Shown here piece after piece: positions 7,757 to 16,142 of a DNA stretch of 64,000 nucleotides. Origin of the DNA: Streptomyces sp. NBC_01314 (lineage in GTDB: Bacteria > Actinomycetota > Actinomycetes > Streptomycetales > Streptomycetaceae); NCBI RefSeq assembly GCF_041435215.1, contig NZ_CP108394.1, forward strand, positions 10,602,001 to 10,666,000, written 5' to 3'. Numbering within the stretch: position 1 is the first letter of the stretch; every line of letters starts with the position of its first letter. The translations under genes and the position numbers were made by a program. The notes beneath the pieces are model-generated. The model ran no database searches, was not told the origin of the DNA, and saw nothing but the letters and a program-made list of their open reading frames with translations.

Positions 7757-8647
7757 ATGACCAGGGATGCCCCCACACCCGTGACCATCGTCGGGCTGGG
7801 GTCGATGGGCCGGGCACTGGCCGGAGCGTTCGCCGACGCGGGGCACCCGACAACGGTGTGGAACCGCACGCCGGCCAAGGCCGTACCGCTGGTGGCCAAG
7901 GGCGCCGTCCATGCCCGGGCGGTGGAGGCCGCGGTCGAGGCGAGCCCGCTGATCATCACGTGCCTGACCACCTTCGAAGACACTCGCTCGGCCCTGGAGC
8001 CGGCTGCGGCGGCGCTGTCCGGGCGTGTCCTTGTCACGTTGAACAGCGGTTCGCCCGCCGGCGCCCGCGCCATGGCTGCCTGGGCGACCGGCCGCGGCGC
8101 CCGGTTTCTGGCCGGAGCGGTCAAGAACGTGCCGGAGGCCGTGGGAGGGTCGGACACGCTGCTGTACTACAGCGGAGACAAGACGGTGTTCGACGAGTAC
8201 GAGGCGACGCTGAAGGTACTGGGCGGCGACACCGTCCATCTGGGAGATGAGACCGATCTCGCCGCCCTGTACGAGATGGCCGTGGGCGCCATGCTGCTGC
8301 CCGCGCTCGTCGGTTTCTTCCAGGGGGCCGCGGCCGTTCAGGCCCGTGGGCTGGAGGCGAGCAGCATGGTGCGGTTCGCAGGGAAGTGGCTGGACATGAT
8401 CAAGTCTCTGCTGCCGGTCTACGCCATGGAAATCGACGGCGGTGACTACACCGATGCCGCCTCCTCCGTGAACCTCTTCCTCGCGGGCGCGGCCCATGAC
8501 ATGGAACTGGCCGAGGAGACGAACGTCGACGTGGCCTGGCTCGCTCCACTGCACGACCTGGTGGAGCGGGCGGCCGCGGCGGGTCACGGCGACCACAGCA
8601 TCTCGGCCCTGACCGAAGTACTCAGGAAGCCGGCACAGAAGGCGTGA
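7757..8647 (+). CDS. imine reductase-like NAD(P)-dependent oxidoreductase (copy 1)
   Basis: A 296-residue protein. The N-terminal Rossmann domain has GLGSMG (13-18) and WNRTPAK (35-41), the NADPH-selective NRT motif of imine reductases and beta-hydroxyacid dehydrogenases. The C-terminal helical domain ends AAAAGHGDHSISALTEVLRK, the hallmark tail of imine reductases (AGHGDDSxxxLIEVLRKP). These enzymes reduce cyclic imines or catalyse reductive amination. At the position of the catalytic Asp/Tyr (position 187 in the Streptomyces kanamyceticus enzyme) the sequence LYEMAVGA has Ala178, where copy 2 has Asp, so the chemistry may differ. It is the first of two tandem genes divergent from an HxlR regulator. 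Confidence 0.8.
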   Translation: MTRDAPTPVTIVGLGSMGRALAGAFADAGHPTTVWNRTPAKAVPLVAKGAVHARAVEAAVEASPLIITCLTTFEDTRSALEPAAAALSGRVLVTLNSGSPAGARAMAAWATGRGARFLAGAVKNVPEAVGGSDTLLYYSGDKTVFDEYEATLKVLGGDTVHLGDETDLAALYEMAVGAMLLPALVGFFQGAAAVQARGLEASSMVRFAGKWLDMIKSLLPVYAMEIDGGDYTDAASSVNLFLAGAAHDMELAEETNVDVAWLAPLHDLVERAAAAGHGDHSISALTEVLRKPAQKA

Positions 8648-8840
8648 CGCGACTTCTGTTCCGAGGCACATGTTCCCGCGGATCCGTCCATGGTCTTGGG
8701 TCACAGTCACGCCGCCTGCGACAGGCTGCGGCGGCCACCCGGCCTCGAAGGTGTCGGCGCAGGTCGTTCGGTGAGGGAACGGCACGTTCATACCTCACCC
8801 GGAAAGACGTTCAGGCTTTGATGTGATGTTGAGGAGTGTT

Positions 8841-9713
8841 GTGAGCAAGCACGATGTGACGGTCATTGGGCTCGGGCCAATGGGACGTGCGATGGCGAGC
8901 GCGTTCCTCGGCAGGGGCTACCGGGTCACCGTCTGGAACCGGACCGCAGGCAAGGCGGACGAGTTGGTGGGCGCGGGCGCCGACCTGGCCGCCACGGTCC
9001 ACGGCGCGCTCGCCGCGAGCGAACTGGTGATCCTCAGCCTGACGGACCACCACGCGATGTATGCCGTCCTTGAGTCGGCCACCGAGGCGCTGTCCGGCCG
9101 GGTCCTCGTCAATCTCAGCTCGGACACGCCCGAGAGTGCCCGCAGCGCTGCGCGGTGGGCGTCAGGACATGGGGCCCGGTACCTCACCGGAGGTGTGCAG
9201 GCCTCACCCCCGGGCATCGGGCAGCCCGGGCTCTCCACCTTCTACAGCGGGCCCAAGGAGGTGTTCGACGCGCACCGGGAGGCCCTGAAGGTGCTTACCG
9301 GCACGGACTACCGCGGCGAGGACCCAGGGCTGGCGGCGTTGTACTACCAGGTCGGGATGGACCTGTTCTGGACGACGGTGCTCGGCTGGCTGCACGCCCT
9401 CGCGCTGGCGGATGCCCACGGCGTCTCGGCCGAGGAGATCCTGCCGTCTGCGTCATCCGTGCTGTCCGGGATGCCAGATTTCCTGGCCTTCTACACACAG
9501 CGGATCGACGCGGGTGAGTACCCGGGCGACATCGAAAGGCTCGCCATGGGTGTGGCGAGCGTCGACCATGTCCTGCAGACCGCCAGGGGCGCGGGGGTCG
9601 ACACCTCGTTGCCGACGGCGGTCCTGGAGATTTTCCGGCGAGGCACAGCAGTCGGCCATGCCGACGACAGCGCGACCAGCTTGATCGAGGTCCTGAAGAA
9701 GCCCGCCGTATAG
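8841..9713 (+). CDS. imine reductase (copy 2, Asp-type)
   Basis: 290 residues from the GTG at 8841, chosen because GAGGAG lies 6 nt upstream; the upstream ATGs at 8823/8826 have no such site. GLGPMG (10-15), VWNRT (31-35) and the C-terminal AVGHADDSATSLIEVLKKP identify an imine reductase. LYYQVGMD places Asp174 at the proton-donor position, the type usually associated with (R)-selective enzymes, though selectivity cannot be asserted from sequence. It shares clear homology with copy 1 (about 190 bp upstream), so the pair arose by duplication and then diverged in the active site. Natural substrates of this family are mostly unknown. Confidence 0.85.
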   Translation: MSKHDVTVIGLGPMGRAMASAFLGRGYRVTVWNRTAGKADELVGAGADLAATVHGALAASELVILSLTDHHAMYAVLESATEALSGRVLVNLSSDTPESARSAARWASGHGARYLTGGVQASPPGIGQPGLSTFYSGPKEVFDAHREALKVLTGTDYRGEDPGLAALYYQVGMDLFWTTVLGWLHALALADAHGVSAEEILPSASSVLSGMPDFLAFYTQRIDAGEYPGDIERLAMGVASVDHVLQTARGAGVDTSLPTAVLEIFRRGTAVGHADDSATSLIEVLKKPAV

Positions 9714-9914
9714 CCGCTTCGTGCCGGTCCGGCTGACGCGCGGTCTCAATCGGCACCGCGAACCCCGCTACCTCTTTGTTGGCCCCGTCCTGCCCGAAGG
9801 ACGGCACTGGTGAGGCTCGTCATCGGCTGACCGGCGAAGATCAAGGCGGTGCGCAACCCGCGGTGGCTGTTCCGCGTCGCCCCCTCAGTCTTACGGCCTG
9901 CCTCGCCCGTCATC

Positions 9915-10114
9915 GCGGTCGCGTCCGGCTCGTCGTCTGTGTGCGGGTCGCGCAGGTGGCGTCGGCCCGGTACTGCGGGCCGGGTGAAGGCGTAGCAGCC
10001 GAGGAAGTTGATGTGGTCGTACTTGTAGCGGGGACGAGCGGGCGAGGAGCTTGTCGCTGACGGGGAAGCCGTCGGCGGCCGGCTGCTTGACGGCGGCGTC
10101 GATGTAAAGCCCGA
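9915..10114 (-). pseudogene. C-terminal tail of a Tn3-family transposase
   Basis: Reading leftward: GLYIDAAVKQPAADGFPVSD, KLLARSSPL, then a one-base frameshift, YDHINFLGCYAFTRP and LRDPHTDDEPD. Tn3-family transposases in actinomycetes end with this pattern (LxAAVxxLxxxG, SPLxxxHINFLGRYxF, LRPLRDP). The other roughly 900 residues are absent. Confidence 0.65.
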
Positions 10115-10232
10115 CTTCTCCCTGACGGTCAGGGCCGGGCGGCGGCGGCAGGTCGCCGTCGGTCGATCGCGGCGGCGGTCAAAGGCTGCGGCGACTGTGC
10201 CTCGTCGGCGTGGTGATCGGCGTGGTGGGGTG

Positions 10233-10272
10233 ACCGGACCGGACTGGCTCGGACCGGACCGGACTGGCTCGG
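10233..10272. repeat. two tandem copies of a 20-bp unit
   Basis: The unit ACCGGACCGGACTGGCTCGG is repeated exactly (10233-10252, 10253-10272) in the about 850-bp gap between the imine reductases and TetR-1. Apart from the Tn3 tail, no gene is seen in that gap. Confidence 0.7.
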
Positions 10273-10493
10273 AGCCGAAGCTGCGGTACGCCTGTCGCCC
10301 GGCGCGGTTGCTTCACCTGGGGCATGGCGAGGCTCGTGGTGATGGCCGGCACCGTGAGCCTCGCCGGCGAGGGTGAGTTCAGGTGCCGGGTCCGTGTCTG
10401 CCCTAGCTGATGAAAGTCCGACGCCCGCCTGTCGTCCTTGCCGCGGAGGGCGACCGGAGGCGAGGCGGCCGGCCCCGCTGTCGCCCTCTTTGG

Positions 10494-10507
10494 ATTACGT
10501 TCGCAAT
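10494..10507. promoter_or_regulatory. ATTACG-TT-CGCAAT, candidate TetR operator (site A1)
   Basis: Near-palindrome with one mismatch, 65 bp upstream of TetR-1. The same element (perfect ATTACG-TT-CGTAAT) occurs upstream of the MDR oxidoreductase at 17515 and, partly decayed, at 23955. It suggests autoregulation and a shared regulon. Confidence 0.55.
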
Positions 10508-10571
10508 ACCATAGACTGGTGAAGTCCGTGTAGGGCAACCGGTCTCTCCGGTCGGCAAAGGAGTGTGTGCT

Positions 10572-11162
10572 GTGGTGCGGTATGGAAAAGAGCACAAGTC
10601 GGCGACGAGGCGGCGGATCATCGAGGTGGCGGGCCGCCGGTTCAAGCAGGACGGTATCGACAGCTCCGGGGTCTCGACGCTCATGAAGGACGCGGGGCTG
10701 ACCAATGGGGCCTTCTATGCTCACTTCCAATCCAAAGATGACCTCGTCACCACGGCAATCGCCGACCAGTTGACGGTGCAGGCCGAGGATGTCGTCGCAC
10801 GGGCTGCGCCTGGCCGTGCCGGACTCGAGCAGATTGTGCGGGGGTACCTGTCGCCTCGGCACCGCGACAGCCTTGGCGATGGCTGTCCCAACGCCGCTCT
10901 GCTCGACGAGATCGGGCGTTGTGCCGATACGACCAGGCAGGCGTACACCGACGGCGTGCTGGTTCTCATCGACGGCATTGCCGCCCGCATGGTGCCTGAG
11001 GACCCGCCCTCCGCACGTGTGAAGGCGCTCAGCCTCCTCGGCCTGATGGCCGGGACACTGCAGCTAGCCCGCGCCTTGACCGACAGCCAACTCTCCAATG
11101 AGCTCCTCGATCAGGGGATAGACAACGCCCTGGCCCTGCTGGACGCCGGGCAGCGCGTCTGA
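10572..11162 (+). CDS. TetR-family repressor TetR-1
   Basis: 196 residues from GTG 10572, with AAAGGAG 9 nt upstream; GTGs at 10563 and 10575 are alternatives. The N-terminal helix-turn-helix reads TRRRIIEVAGRRFKQDG, GVSTLMKDAGLTNGAFYAHF and QSKDDLV. The ligand domain carries GYLSPRHRDSLGDGCPNAAL and GRCADTTRQAYTDG. It is closely related along its whole length to the TetR at 24452-25024 (both have YGKEHK/YAKEHK, FKQDGID, TNGAFYAHF, GYLSP, LLDEIGRCAD), so the two are paralogues. No adjacent target gene survives on either side, since the neighbours are pseudogenes. The operator-like sequence at 10494 is shared with distant genes. Confidence 0.85.
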   Translation: MVRYGKEHKSATRRRIIEVAGRRFKQDGIDSSGVSTLMKDAGLTNGAFYAHFQSKDDLVTTAIADQLTVQAEDVVARAAPGRAGLEQIVRGYLSPRHRDSLGDGCPNAALLDEIGRCADTTRQAYTDGVLVLIDGIAARMVPEDPPSARVKALSLLGLMAGTLQLARALTDSQLSNELLDQGIDNALALLDAGQRV

Positions 11163-11589
11163 CGCACCACATCCCCAGCCCCAGGCAGTGGCTCTCCATG
11201 ATTCTGCCCCGACGTCGAGATCGCCGGCTGGGGCGGGCGCCTTGCCGATGCCTCCGCGGCGATGCTCGACCGGCTCCCGCGCCGGCCGCACTCGTCGACA
11301 TCGACGGCCCCTCCCCTGCCGGCTCCGCAACCACCAGAACCAGGCCGAGATGCTGTGGAGTGGAGGGGACGTCCGTGTCGGATTCAGTGAGGACGACGAG
11401 TGGATGACGAGACGAGTGGATGGCCAGCAGGTGACGAGCAGATCTGGCCGAAGGCGAGAACCCTCATCAATGCCGCCAGGCCGTCCTGCTCCAGCGCGTC
11501 ACGTCCTACGCGAAGGGCGTGACCAACTGCATGCCGGACCGGTCGCTCCGGCCCGCAGTCGAACGGGACGATTCAATCCGAGCTGGTCG
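11163..11589. other. gene-free stretch with coding-like remnants
   Basis: There is no intact gene. Two short plus-strand stretches have codon bias but no start or recognisable family (DVEIAGWGGRLADASAAMLD near 11215, and QAVLLQRVTSYAKGVTNCMP near 11480). They are probably leftovers from the same decay that produced the next three pseudogenes. Confidence 0.35.
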
Positions 11590-11770
11590 GCGACACCGGA
11601 TCGGGTGCCGCTGCCAGGCTGAGTGAGGCGGCGCTCGGCCGATGTGGCAGCGGAGTCCGTTGCCGGTGTCGCGCAGGATCAGCAGCGTCCACAGCTCCCG
11701 TCACGTCGAGCGTGTGCTGGACCGGGCGGCTGTCCGTGCTCACCTCAAGGCTCACCTCAAGCCACTTCAT
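11590..11770 (-). pseudogene. decayed HxlR gene (second copy of 5681-6148)
   Basis: From an ATG at 11770: MKWLEV..., TDSRPVQHTLDVTG, a one-base frameshift, then ELWTLLILRDTGNGLRCH. This matches the first about 45 residues of the HxlR at 6148 (MEWLEASTENCPVQRTLDVI, GEKWTLLILRDAVNGVR). An internal duplication (VSLEVS) and loss of everything after the first helix confirm decay. The conserved N-terminal Cys is also lost (Arg). Confidence 0.75.
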
Positions 11771-11800
11771 CCCGCCACCACGGGGCTCCTGACTTCATTA

Positions 11801-11949
11801 TGGACACCGGCAAGGTCCGCGCCATCGGCACGGTCGTCAGCAGGGGGCGCCAAACCGCTCTCGCGCAGGCCCATTTGGTCGACGAGGCGGACCGCCTGCT
11901 CGCCCACGCCACCAGCACCTGCATGCTCTTTCCCATCTCCGCGCACTGA
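11801..11949 (+). pseudogene. C-terminal fragment of a PaaI-type thioesterase (second copy of 6253-6753)
   Basis: The frame DTGKVRAIGTVVSRGRQTAL, AQAHLVDEADRLLAHATSTC, MLFPISAH matches the last about 48 residues of the thioesterase at 6253 (ETGPVRAIGTVLSKGRQTAL, AQAQLVDAQGRLLAHATSSC). The first about 115 codons are missing. About 20 bp of the original divergent promoter, then the junction, separate it from the decayed HxlR gene. Confidence 0.8.
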
Positions 11950-12048
11950 ACCGAGACGGGCATGTTCGCGGCTCGCACGGGCAGCGCTCCCGACCGCGAC
12001 CTCGACCTCGGTTGACGGTCACATCACCGCACGTATGCATCACGGCAG

Positions 12049-12400
12049 GTGCTGGAACCGCTGGTCGACATGGGGATGTCCGCCCATCGACCGGTGCTCT
12101 TCGCCAATCTCGCCGGGCTCCTGGTCGGCCGCGGCGGGTTCGTGCTCGTGATCGGCGTGTCATATCTGGTCCAGATGGCGTCGAAGGTCGCGGGATACGG
12201 ATTCGACGCGACTGTGCTGCGTTCCTCGGTGGAGTACCTGTTGCCCAGCACCTGGCGTCGCTGCTCACCGCGCCGGTCGGCGGACAGTTGGTCCGCCGGC
12301 GCGGTCCGCGGGTGGTCCTGGCGCTGCCCTCGGCGAGCGGCACGGCGGTCAGCGGTGTCCTCCTGGCGCGGCAGGTCCTCGCAGCCTGCGACCGGGCACC
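12049..12400 (+). pseudogene. fragment of an MFS exporter
   Basis: LVDMGMSAHRPVLFANLAGL, LVGRGGFVLVIGVSYLVQM, YGFDATVLRSSVEYLLPS, a frameshift near 12245, then LASLLTAPVGGQLVRRRGPR and VVLALPSASG. This is the TM7-TM10 part of a 14-TM drug/metabolite exporter (PVLFANLAGLLVGxGM..., LxxSVEYLLPST..., GxxLVRRRGPR). Both ends are missing. Confidence 0.7.
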
Positions 12401-12833
12401 CCATCGAGTGCCGGCCTACGTCCCCCCCCATGCCTGAACATGCCCCTGCGGGGCCTCGTCACCCGCAAAGTGCTGTGCACCGGGGTCCCGGCGTCCTGGC
12501 GCACCCGGGCAGGGACGAGTTGCTCCGGCCTCGCGGGCTTCTCCCGGGGCGCGCAGGTCTTGGAGGAGGGGAGGGGTGAGCCGAAGCCGAGGAGGTGCGG
12601 CGATCGGGACCGGCGCGCCAGAGCGCCTTCAGGGCCGGCGCCACCTGACCTCCGTTTCGCGTTGGGTCTTCAGGCCGGGCCGATTCACGCCTCGTCCGGT
12701 CCCTTACGCGACGTGACGTCCAGATGGGGCGACCGTTCGTGACAGGGCCGTGAGATGGGTGGAGGCGTCCGCCTGCTCATGCCGCCGTGGCCGGATGGGC
12801 GAAGAGAGTGGGGCGAGGGCGCCACTCTTGTGA

Positions 12834-12908
12834 GTACGGTCATAATCTAAATTTTGTCAGGCCCTTGTTCGCAGGTCGACGCCCTGCTTATTGTCATACA
12901 GTCATAAT
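12834..12908. promoter_or_regulatory. two GGTCATAAT-type sites upstream of the GtrA-like gene
   Basis: GTACGGTCATAAT (12834-12846) and ATACAGTCATAAT (12896-12908) recur 62 bp apart in an AT-rich stretch 90-165 bp before the gene at 13000. The same core (GTATGGTCGTAAT) precedes the amidase and the SDR. The rest of 12401-12999 holds nothing recognisable. Confidence 0.45.
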
Positions 12909-12999
12909 GTAAAAGGTCAATGAGCATGCGGGCGCAGCATCCTGCCGGACCCGCCGGCCCCAGAGGCCCAGCAACTCTCTCAGTCGAAGGGGACTTCCC

Positions 13000-13584
13000 A
13001 TGAAGTCGCTGGTCTTGCCGAAGACGACGCCGGGGGCAGCGGACGAGGCGTGGGATGACGTACGGACGGACATCGATACGGCCGTGGCGCGACCGAACCC
13101 GGCCACCCCCGGCCCGCTCGCCTCCTTCGCCCGGTTCGTCCTCCTCGGCGGCGGTGTCGGGGTGGCGTCCAGCGGTGCCGTGGTCGAGCTCGCCGGACTG
13201 ATGCCCTGGGTGGTGGCGAATGCTCTGGTCACCGTCGCCTCGACGCTCCTCAGTACGGAGCTCCACGCGCGCTTCACCTTCGGGACAGGGCATGCCGGAT
13301 GGCGCCAGCACTGGCAGTCCGCCGGGTCGGCCACGGCCGCCTACGCGGTGACCTCCATCGCGGTGCTCGTCCTGCACCTCGTGCAGCCGTCGGCCGGAGC
13401 GCTCTACGAGCAGGTCGTCTACCTCACCGCCGCCGGGCTCTCCGGTGTCGGACGTTTCCTGGTGCTGCGTGTGTTCGTCTTCGCCGGTGGCCGGACCCGG
13501 CCCGCGGTGCGGGCAATGAGCCCGGCGCCGGCACGGGAAACGGGCGCCAAGGTGTCCCTGCTCTTCCCGGTTCCGGCGTTGTGA
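13000..13584 (+). CDS. GtrA-like polytopic membrane protein
   Basis: A 194-residue protein with GAAGGGG 7-8 nt before the ATG. After a hydrophilic N-terminus, four hydrophobic segments are visible at about residues 42-60, 66-88, 108-128 and 133-156. FARFVLLGGGVGVASSGAVV and NALVTVASTLLSTELHARFTF resemble the first two helices of GtrA proteins (RFxxVGxxxxxxxxxL ... NxxAxxxxxxxNFxxxRxWxF). GtrA members are thought to move or bind polyprenyl-linked sugars in cell-wall or surface glycosylation. There is no glycosyltransferase neighbour, so a pathway cannot be named. Its promoter carries two TetR-type sites shared with other modules here. Confidence 0.6.
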   Translation: MKSLVLPKTTPGAADEAWDDVRTDIDTAVARPNPATPGPLASFARFVLLGGGVGVASSGAVVELAGLMPWVVANALVTVASTLLSTELHARFTFGTGHAGWRQHWQSAGSATAAYAVTSIAVLVLHLVQPSAGALYEQVVYLTAAGLSGVGRFLVLRVFVFAGGRTRPAVRAMSPAPARETGAKVSLLFPVPAL

Positions 13585-14075
13585 GAAGCCGTCCGACAGT
13601 GTCTCCCTCGCCGATGACCGCAGACTTCAGACGCCGCAGACTTCAGATGACCGCCGGGCGGAATGCCGCTCTGTGGGAGGCCGCCGTCCGGGGAGAGACC
13701 GACAGCCCCCAGCCACAGGGTGGCCGTCGCCTCCCCCCAAGTCGGCCATGGACTGGCGGTGAGAACGCCGACGAGCCGGGCCCCTGGCACCTCGCCGCGG
13801 CGCTGGAAGCCGTGGGCAGACCCGACGAGGACGTGGCCCGACTGCTGGAAGAGTCGGCCCGCCGGTCCTGGGCGTGCGGTGGCTGTGCCACGGCGGCCCG
13901 TGCCTTGCGGCGCGCGGCGACGCTGTCCCCCAGACCGTCGCGGACTTCGCCGCCCGGTTCATCGAGGTATGGGTGCCGCGTGGGGTGCGCGCTTCAGCGC
14001 CGGCGCGGAGTTCCGGGGCTGCCCGGCCGGCTCGCCGATGCCCGGAGTGGATTCCTACCCCAGGGATGATCTCCT
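13585..14075. other. gap with short direct repeats, no recognised gene
   Basis: GCAGACTTCAGA occurs at 13620-13631 and 13636-13647 (16-bp period), flanked by two GATGACCG. Open frames exist downstream (for example EDVARLLEESARRSW, QTVADFAARFIEVWVPRGVR), but none keeps one frame with a start and a known family. It is possibly a decayed regulator or anti-sigma gene. I cannot assign it. Confidence 0.35.
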
Positions 14076-14690
14076 TCACGGCCCCTTGGGCAGGGTCAGC
14101 CGCCGAACCAGGTCCACCCAGGTGGCCTGGAGGCGCGCGGTGGCCACCCCGCGCTCCTTGCGCAGGTAGTCCGCCGCTTCGAAGCTCGTGAAGGCGAGAA
14201 GGGCGTGGGCGAGCATGTCGTGGTCCCCGTCAACCCCCGTCTCACGCAGGAGAGTTGAGACATGACCATGGATGGCCCGGCCGGTGTCCGAGGCGTTGCG
14301 GCGTGCGTAGGGCACCTGGCGTCCCAGCGCCGTGCCCAGGTCCGCGTCGGCGGCGATGCGCTCGAGCAGGGCGCAGCCGAACGCTGCCAGACGATCTCCC
14401 GCAGGCGCTCCTGGCCCCAGAGGAGGCGGACCTGAGGTATACACCTCCTGGAACTCCGCCTCGGCTTCGTCGAGGAGAGCGAGCAGGAGGCCGTCGCGGT
14501 CGCCGAACCGGCGAAAGAGCGTGCCTTTTCCTACGCCGGCCGCCTCGGCGACCTCCCGCATCGTCACATTCTCGACCCCCTGCTCGGCGATCAGTCGTCC
14601 GGCCGCTTCCAGCAGCCGGGAGCGATTGCGCGCGGCATCGGATCGCTCGGCGGTGACGCCGACCGATGTGTTGTTCGGTCTCTCCGTCAC
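14076..14690 (-). CDS. TetR-family transcriptional regulator
   Basis: A 204-residue protein. After a polar tail, the helix-turn-helix reads NRSRLLEAAGRLIAEQGVEN, VTMREVAEAAGVGKGTLFRRF and GDRDGLLLALLDEAE. The C-terminal ligand domain (LERIAADADLGTALGRQVPY, DHDMLAHALLAFTSFEAADYL) is of the type found with oxidoreductase or hydrolase targets. GCGTACAT is repeated at about 14716 and 14752 just upstream of the start and may be half-sites for autoregulation. The alpha/beta hydrolase upstream on the same strand (15011-15859) is the likeliest partner, but the 320-bp gap makes a shared transcript uncertain. Confidence 0.85.
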   Translation of the reverse strand: MTERPNNTSVGVTAERSDAARNRSRLLEAAGRLIAEQGVENVTMREVAEAAGVGKGTLFRRFGDRDGLLLALLDEAEAEFQEVYTSGPPPLGPGAPAGDRLAAFGCALLERIAADADLGTALGRQVPYARRNASDTGRAIHGHVSTLLRETGVDGDHDMLAHALLAFTSFEAADYLRKERGVATARLQATWVDLVRRLTLPKGP

Positions 14691-14872
14691 TGTTCACTCC
14701 CGTGATGTCGCGCGTGCGTACATCCACGCTTCCGTCCTGGATCTGCGCCTGGCGTACATGGACGGGAAGGCGGCTGAGGGGCGAGGGGGCCGGTCGGCGC
14801 GCAGGTCGTGACAGGAGCCACGTAGGGGCCCTCGGAGGTCCGGCGTCCACTGAGGGTTCACGCCGCCTGTAC

Positions 14873-14973
14873 TGGTCATGAGGCACCCGGGGTCAGCATC
14901 GGCTCCCGGCCCCGGGACGCCCGGCGGCGATGATCGCCACTCGGAGCAGGCGGTACCTCGCATGGTCATGAGG
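14873..14973. repeat. TGGTCATGAGG direct repeats in the TetR/hydrolase gap
   Basis: The 11-mer TGGTCATGAGG occurs at 14873-14883 and 14963-14973, exactly 90 bp apart, each followed by a GGCACC/TGCC-like trimer. The gap 14691-15010 otherwise contains no gene. It could be a looping operator pair. Confidence 0.4.
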
Positions 14974-15010
14974 TGCCGTCTGATTCGGTGTCAGGGGTCT
15001 GCCGCTCGAC

Positions 15011-15859
15011 TCAGGCGGCGAGGAAGTTGGCCACCTCGGTCGCGAAGGCATTGACATGCTGGAACAGGAAGGCGTGGCCGGCGTCGCTGTAGAGGACCAG
15101 GGTGGCCGAGTCGAGGTGCTGGACGGCGACGTAGGAGGCCAGGGCGTTGACCATCACGTCGTGGACGCCGTTGGCGTACAGGACGGGCTGCTTGATGGTC
15201 TCCAGATTCGCCCGTACCTGTTCGAACGGAACCGTCATGAACTTGACGATCGCCTCGCGTTGGCGCACGGCCGCTGTCTCGGACACCGCGGGGCCCCCGG
15301 CGGCCAGTCGTGTCGAGACCTTGGTGAGGTGCTCGACCCCGGCGGCACGGGCCGCGGCGGTCTCGGGGTAGAACAGGTAGAGCATGTCGTCCGCGTCGGC
15401 GTCGGGCTTGGCCATGATGGCCTGCACCTTCTCGGGCAACGGCGGCAGCTCGGGCACCGGGCCCGGACCGCTGCCCGCCACGACCAGCTTGCGGACGAGG
15501 TCGGGCCGCCGCAGCGCAACGTGCTGGGCGACGAAGCCGCCCATGGACCATCCGAGCAGGTCGGCCCGCGCCAGGCCGAGGGCCTCGATGAATTCGATGG
15601 CGCCGTCGGCGAATCCTTCGATGGAGTCGCGCGGCTCACCGGTCGTGTATCCGATCCCGATGTTGTCGAAAAGGATCACGTCGTGCTCGGCGGCCAGGAG
15701 GTCCAGGAACTCGGGGTCCCACCAGTCGATGGTCCCGCGGAAGCGGTTCACCAGGACCAGGGGGACGCCGCCTCGTGGGCCCATCCGCCGGTAGGTGAAC
15801 GTTGCGGAAGCGCCTTCCACGGACAGGTCCTCGGTCTTGTCTGCCAGATAAATGCGCAT
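15011..15859 (-). CDS. alpha/beta-hydrolase
   Basis: A 282-residue protein with GAGGAGAAG upstream of the ATG. It is a classic alpha/beta-hydrolase fold. The nucleophile elbow is GWSMGG (Ser105), the acid is in NGVHDVM (Asp near 232), and the His is in DAGHAFLF (near 261). The oxyanion region reads LVNRFRGTIDWWD, with Asn-Arg where many family members have HG. Paralogues with this VNRFRG/MGGFVAQ signature are common in Streptomyces next to MDR oxidoreductases, as here (16363-17367 on the same strand, 503 bp upstream). The second copy of the pair is at 22673-23910. Substrate unknown; ester or lactone hydrolysis is likely, and haloperoxidase-like activity is possible. Confidence 0.8.
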   Translation of the reverse strand: MRIYLADKTEDLSVEGASATFTYRRMGPRGGVPLVLVNRFRGTIDWWDPEFLDLLAAEHDVILFDNIGIGYTTGEPRDSIEGFADGAIEFIEALGLARADLLGWSMGGFVAQHVALRRPDLVRKLVVAGSGPGPVPELPPLPEKVQAIMAKPDADADDMLYLFYPETAAARAAGVEHLTKVSTRLAAGGPAVSETAAVRQREAIVKFMTVPFEQVRANLETIKQPVLYANGVHDVMVNALASYVAVQHLDSATLVLYSDAGHAFLFQHVNAFATEVANFLAA

Positions 15860-16142
15860 GATGTGCTTCTCCTCTTGCCGGTGTGCCTGAGAGATGTGGT
15901 CTGTCGGGCCGGGCGTCAGTCGGACGCTTTGCTGGCTTGCGGATCTTTCGTCGAGGACCCGGTCGTGGAACGGCGCGGCGCCTCGTGCGAATGCGTGAGG
16001 CCGACGGGCTGACGGGTGGTGCGGTCACGGCTCGGGGTCGGTGGTTGCCGCGACGATTGCCCTGACGACGGTTGAGTGGTCGGCCTTCGCCGTCCTGTGC
16101 CGCCGCCGCTGCCCTCACGCCGATGGCTCGCGACGGGGCGGG

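Noticed and set aside
10233-10272. Start of a CRISPR array
   Set aside because: There are only two abutting copies without spacers; it is a simple tandem duplication.
12440-12742. Gene downstream of the MFS remnant
   Set aside because: No protein-like composition and no ribosome site. It is probably a random open frame in GC-rich DNA.
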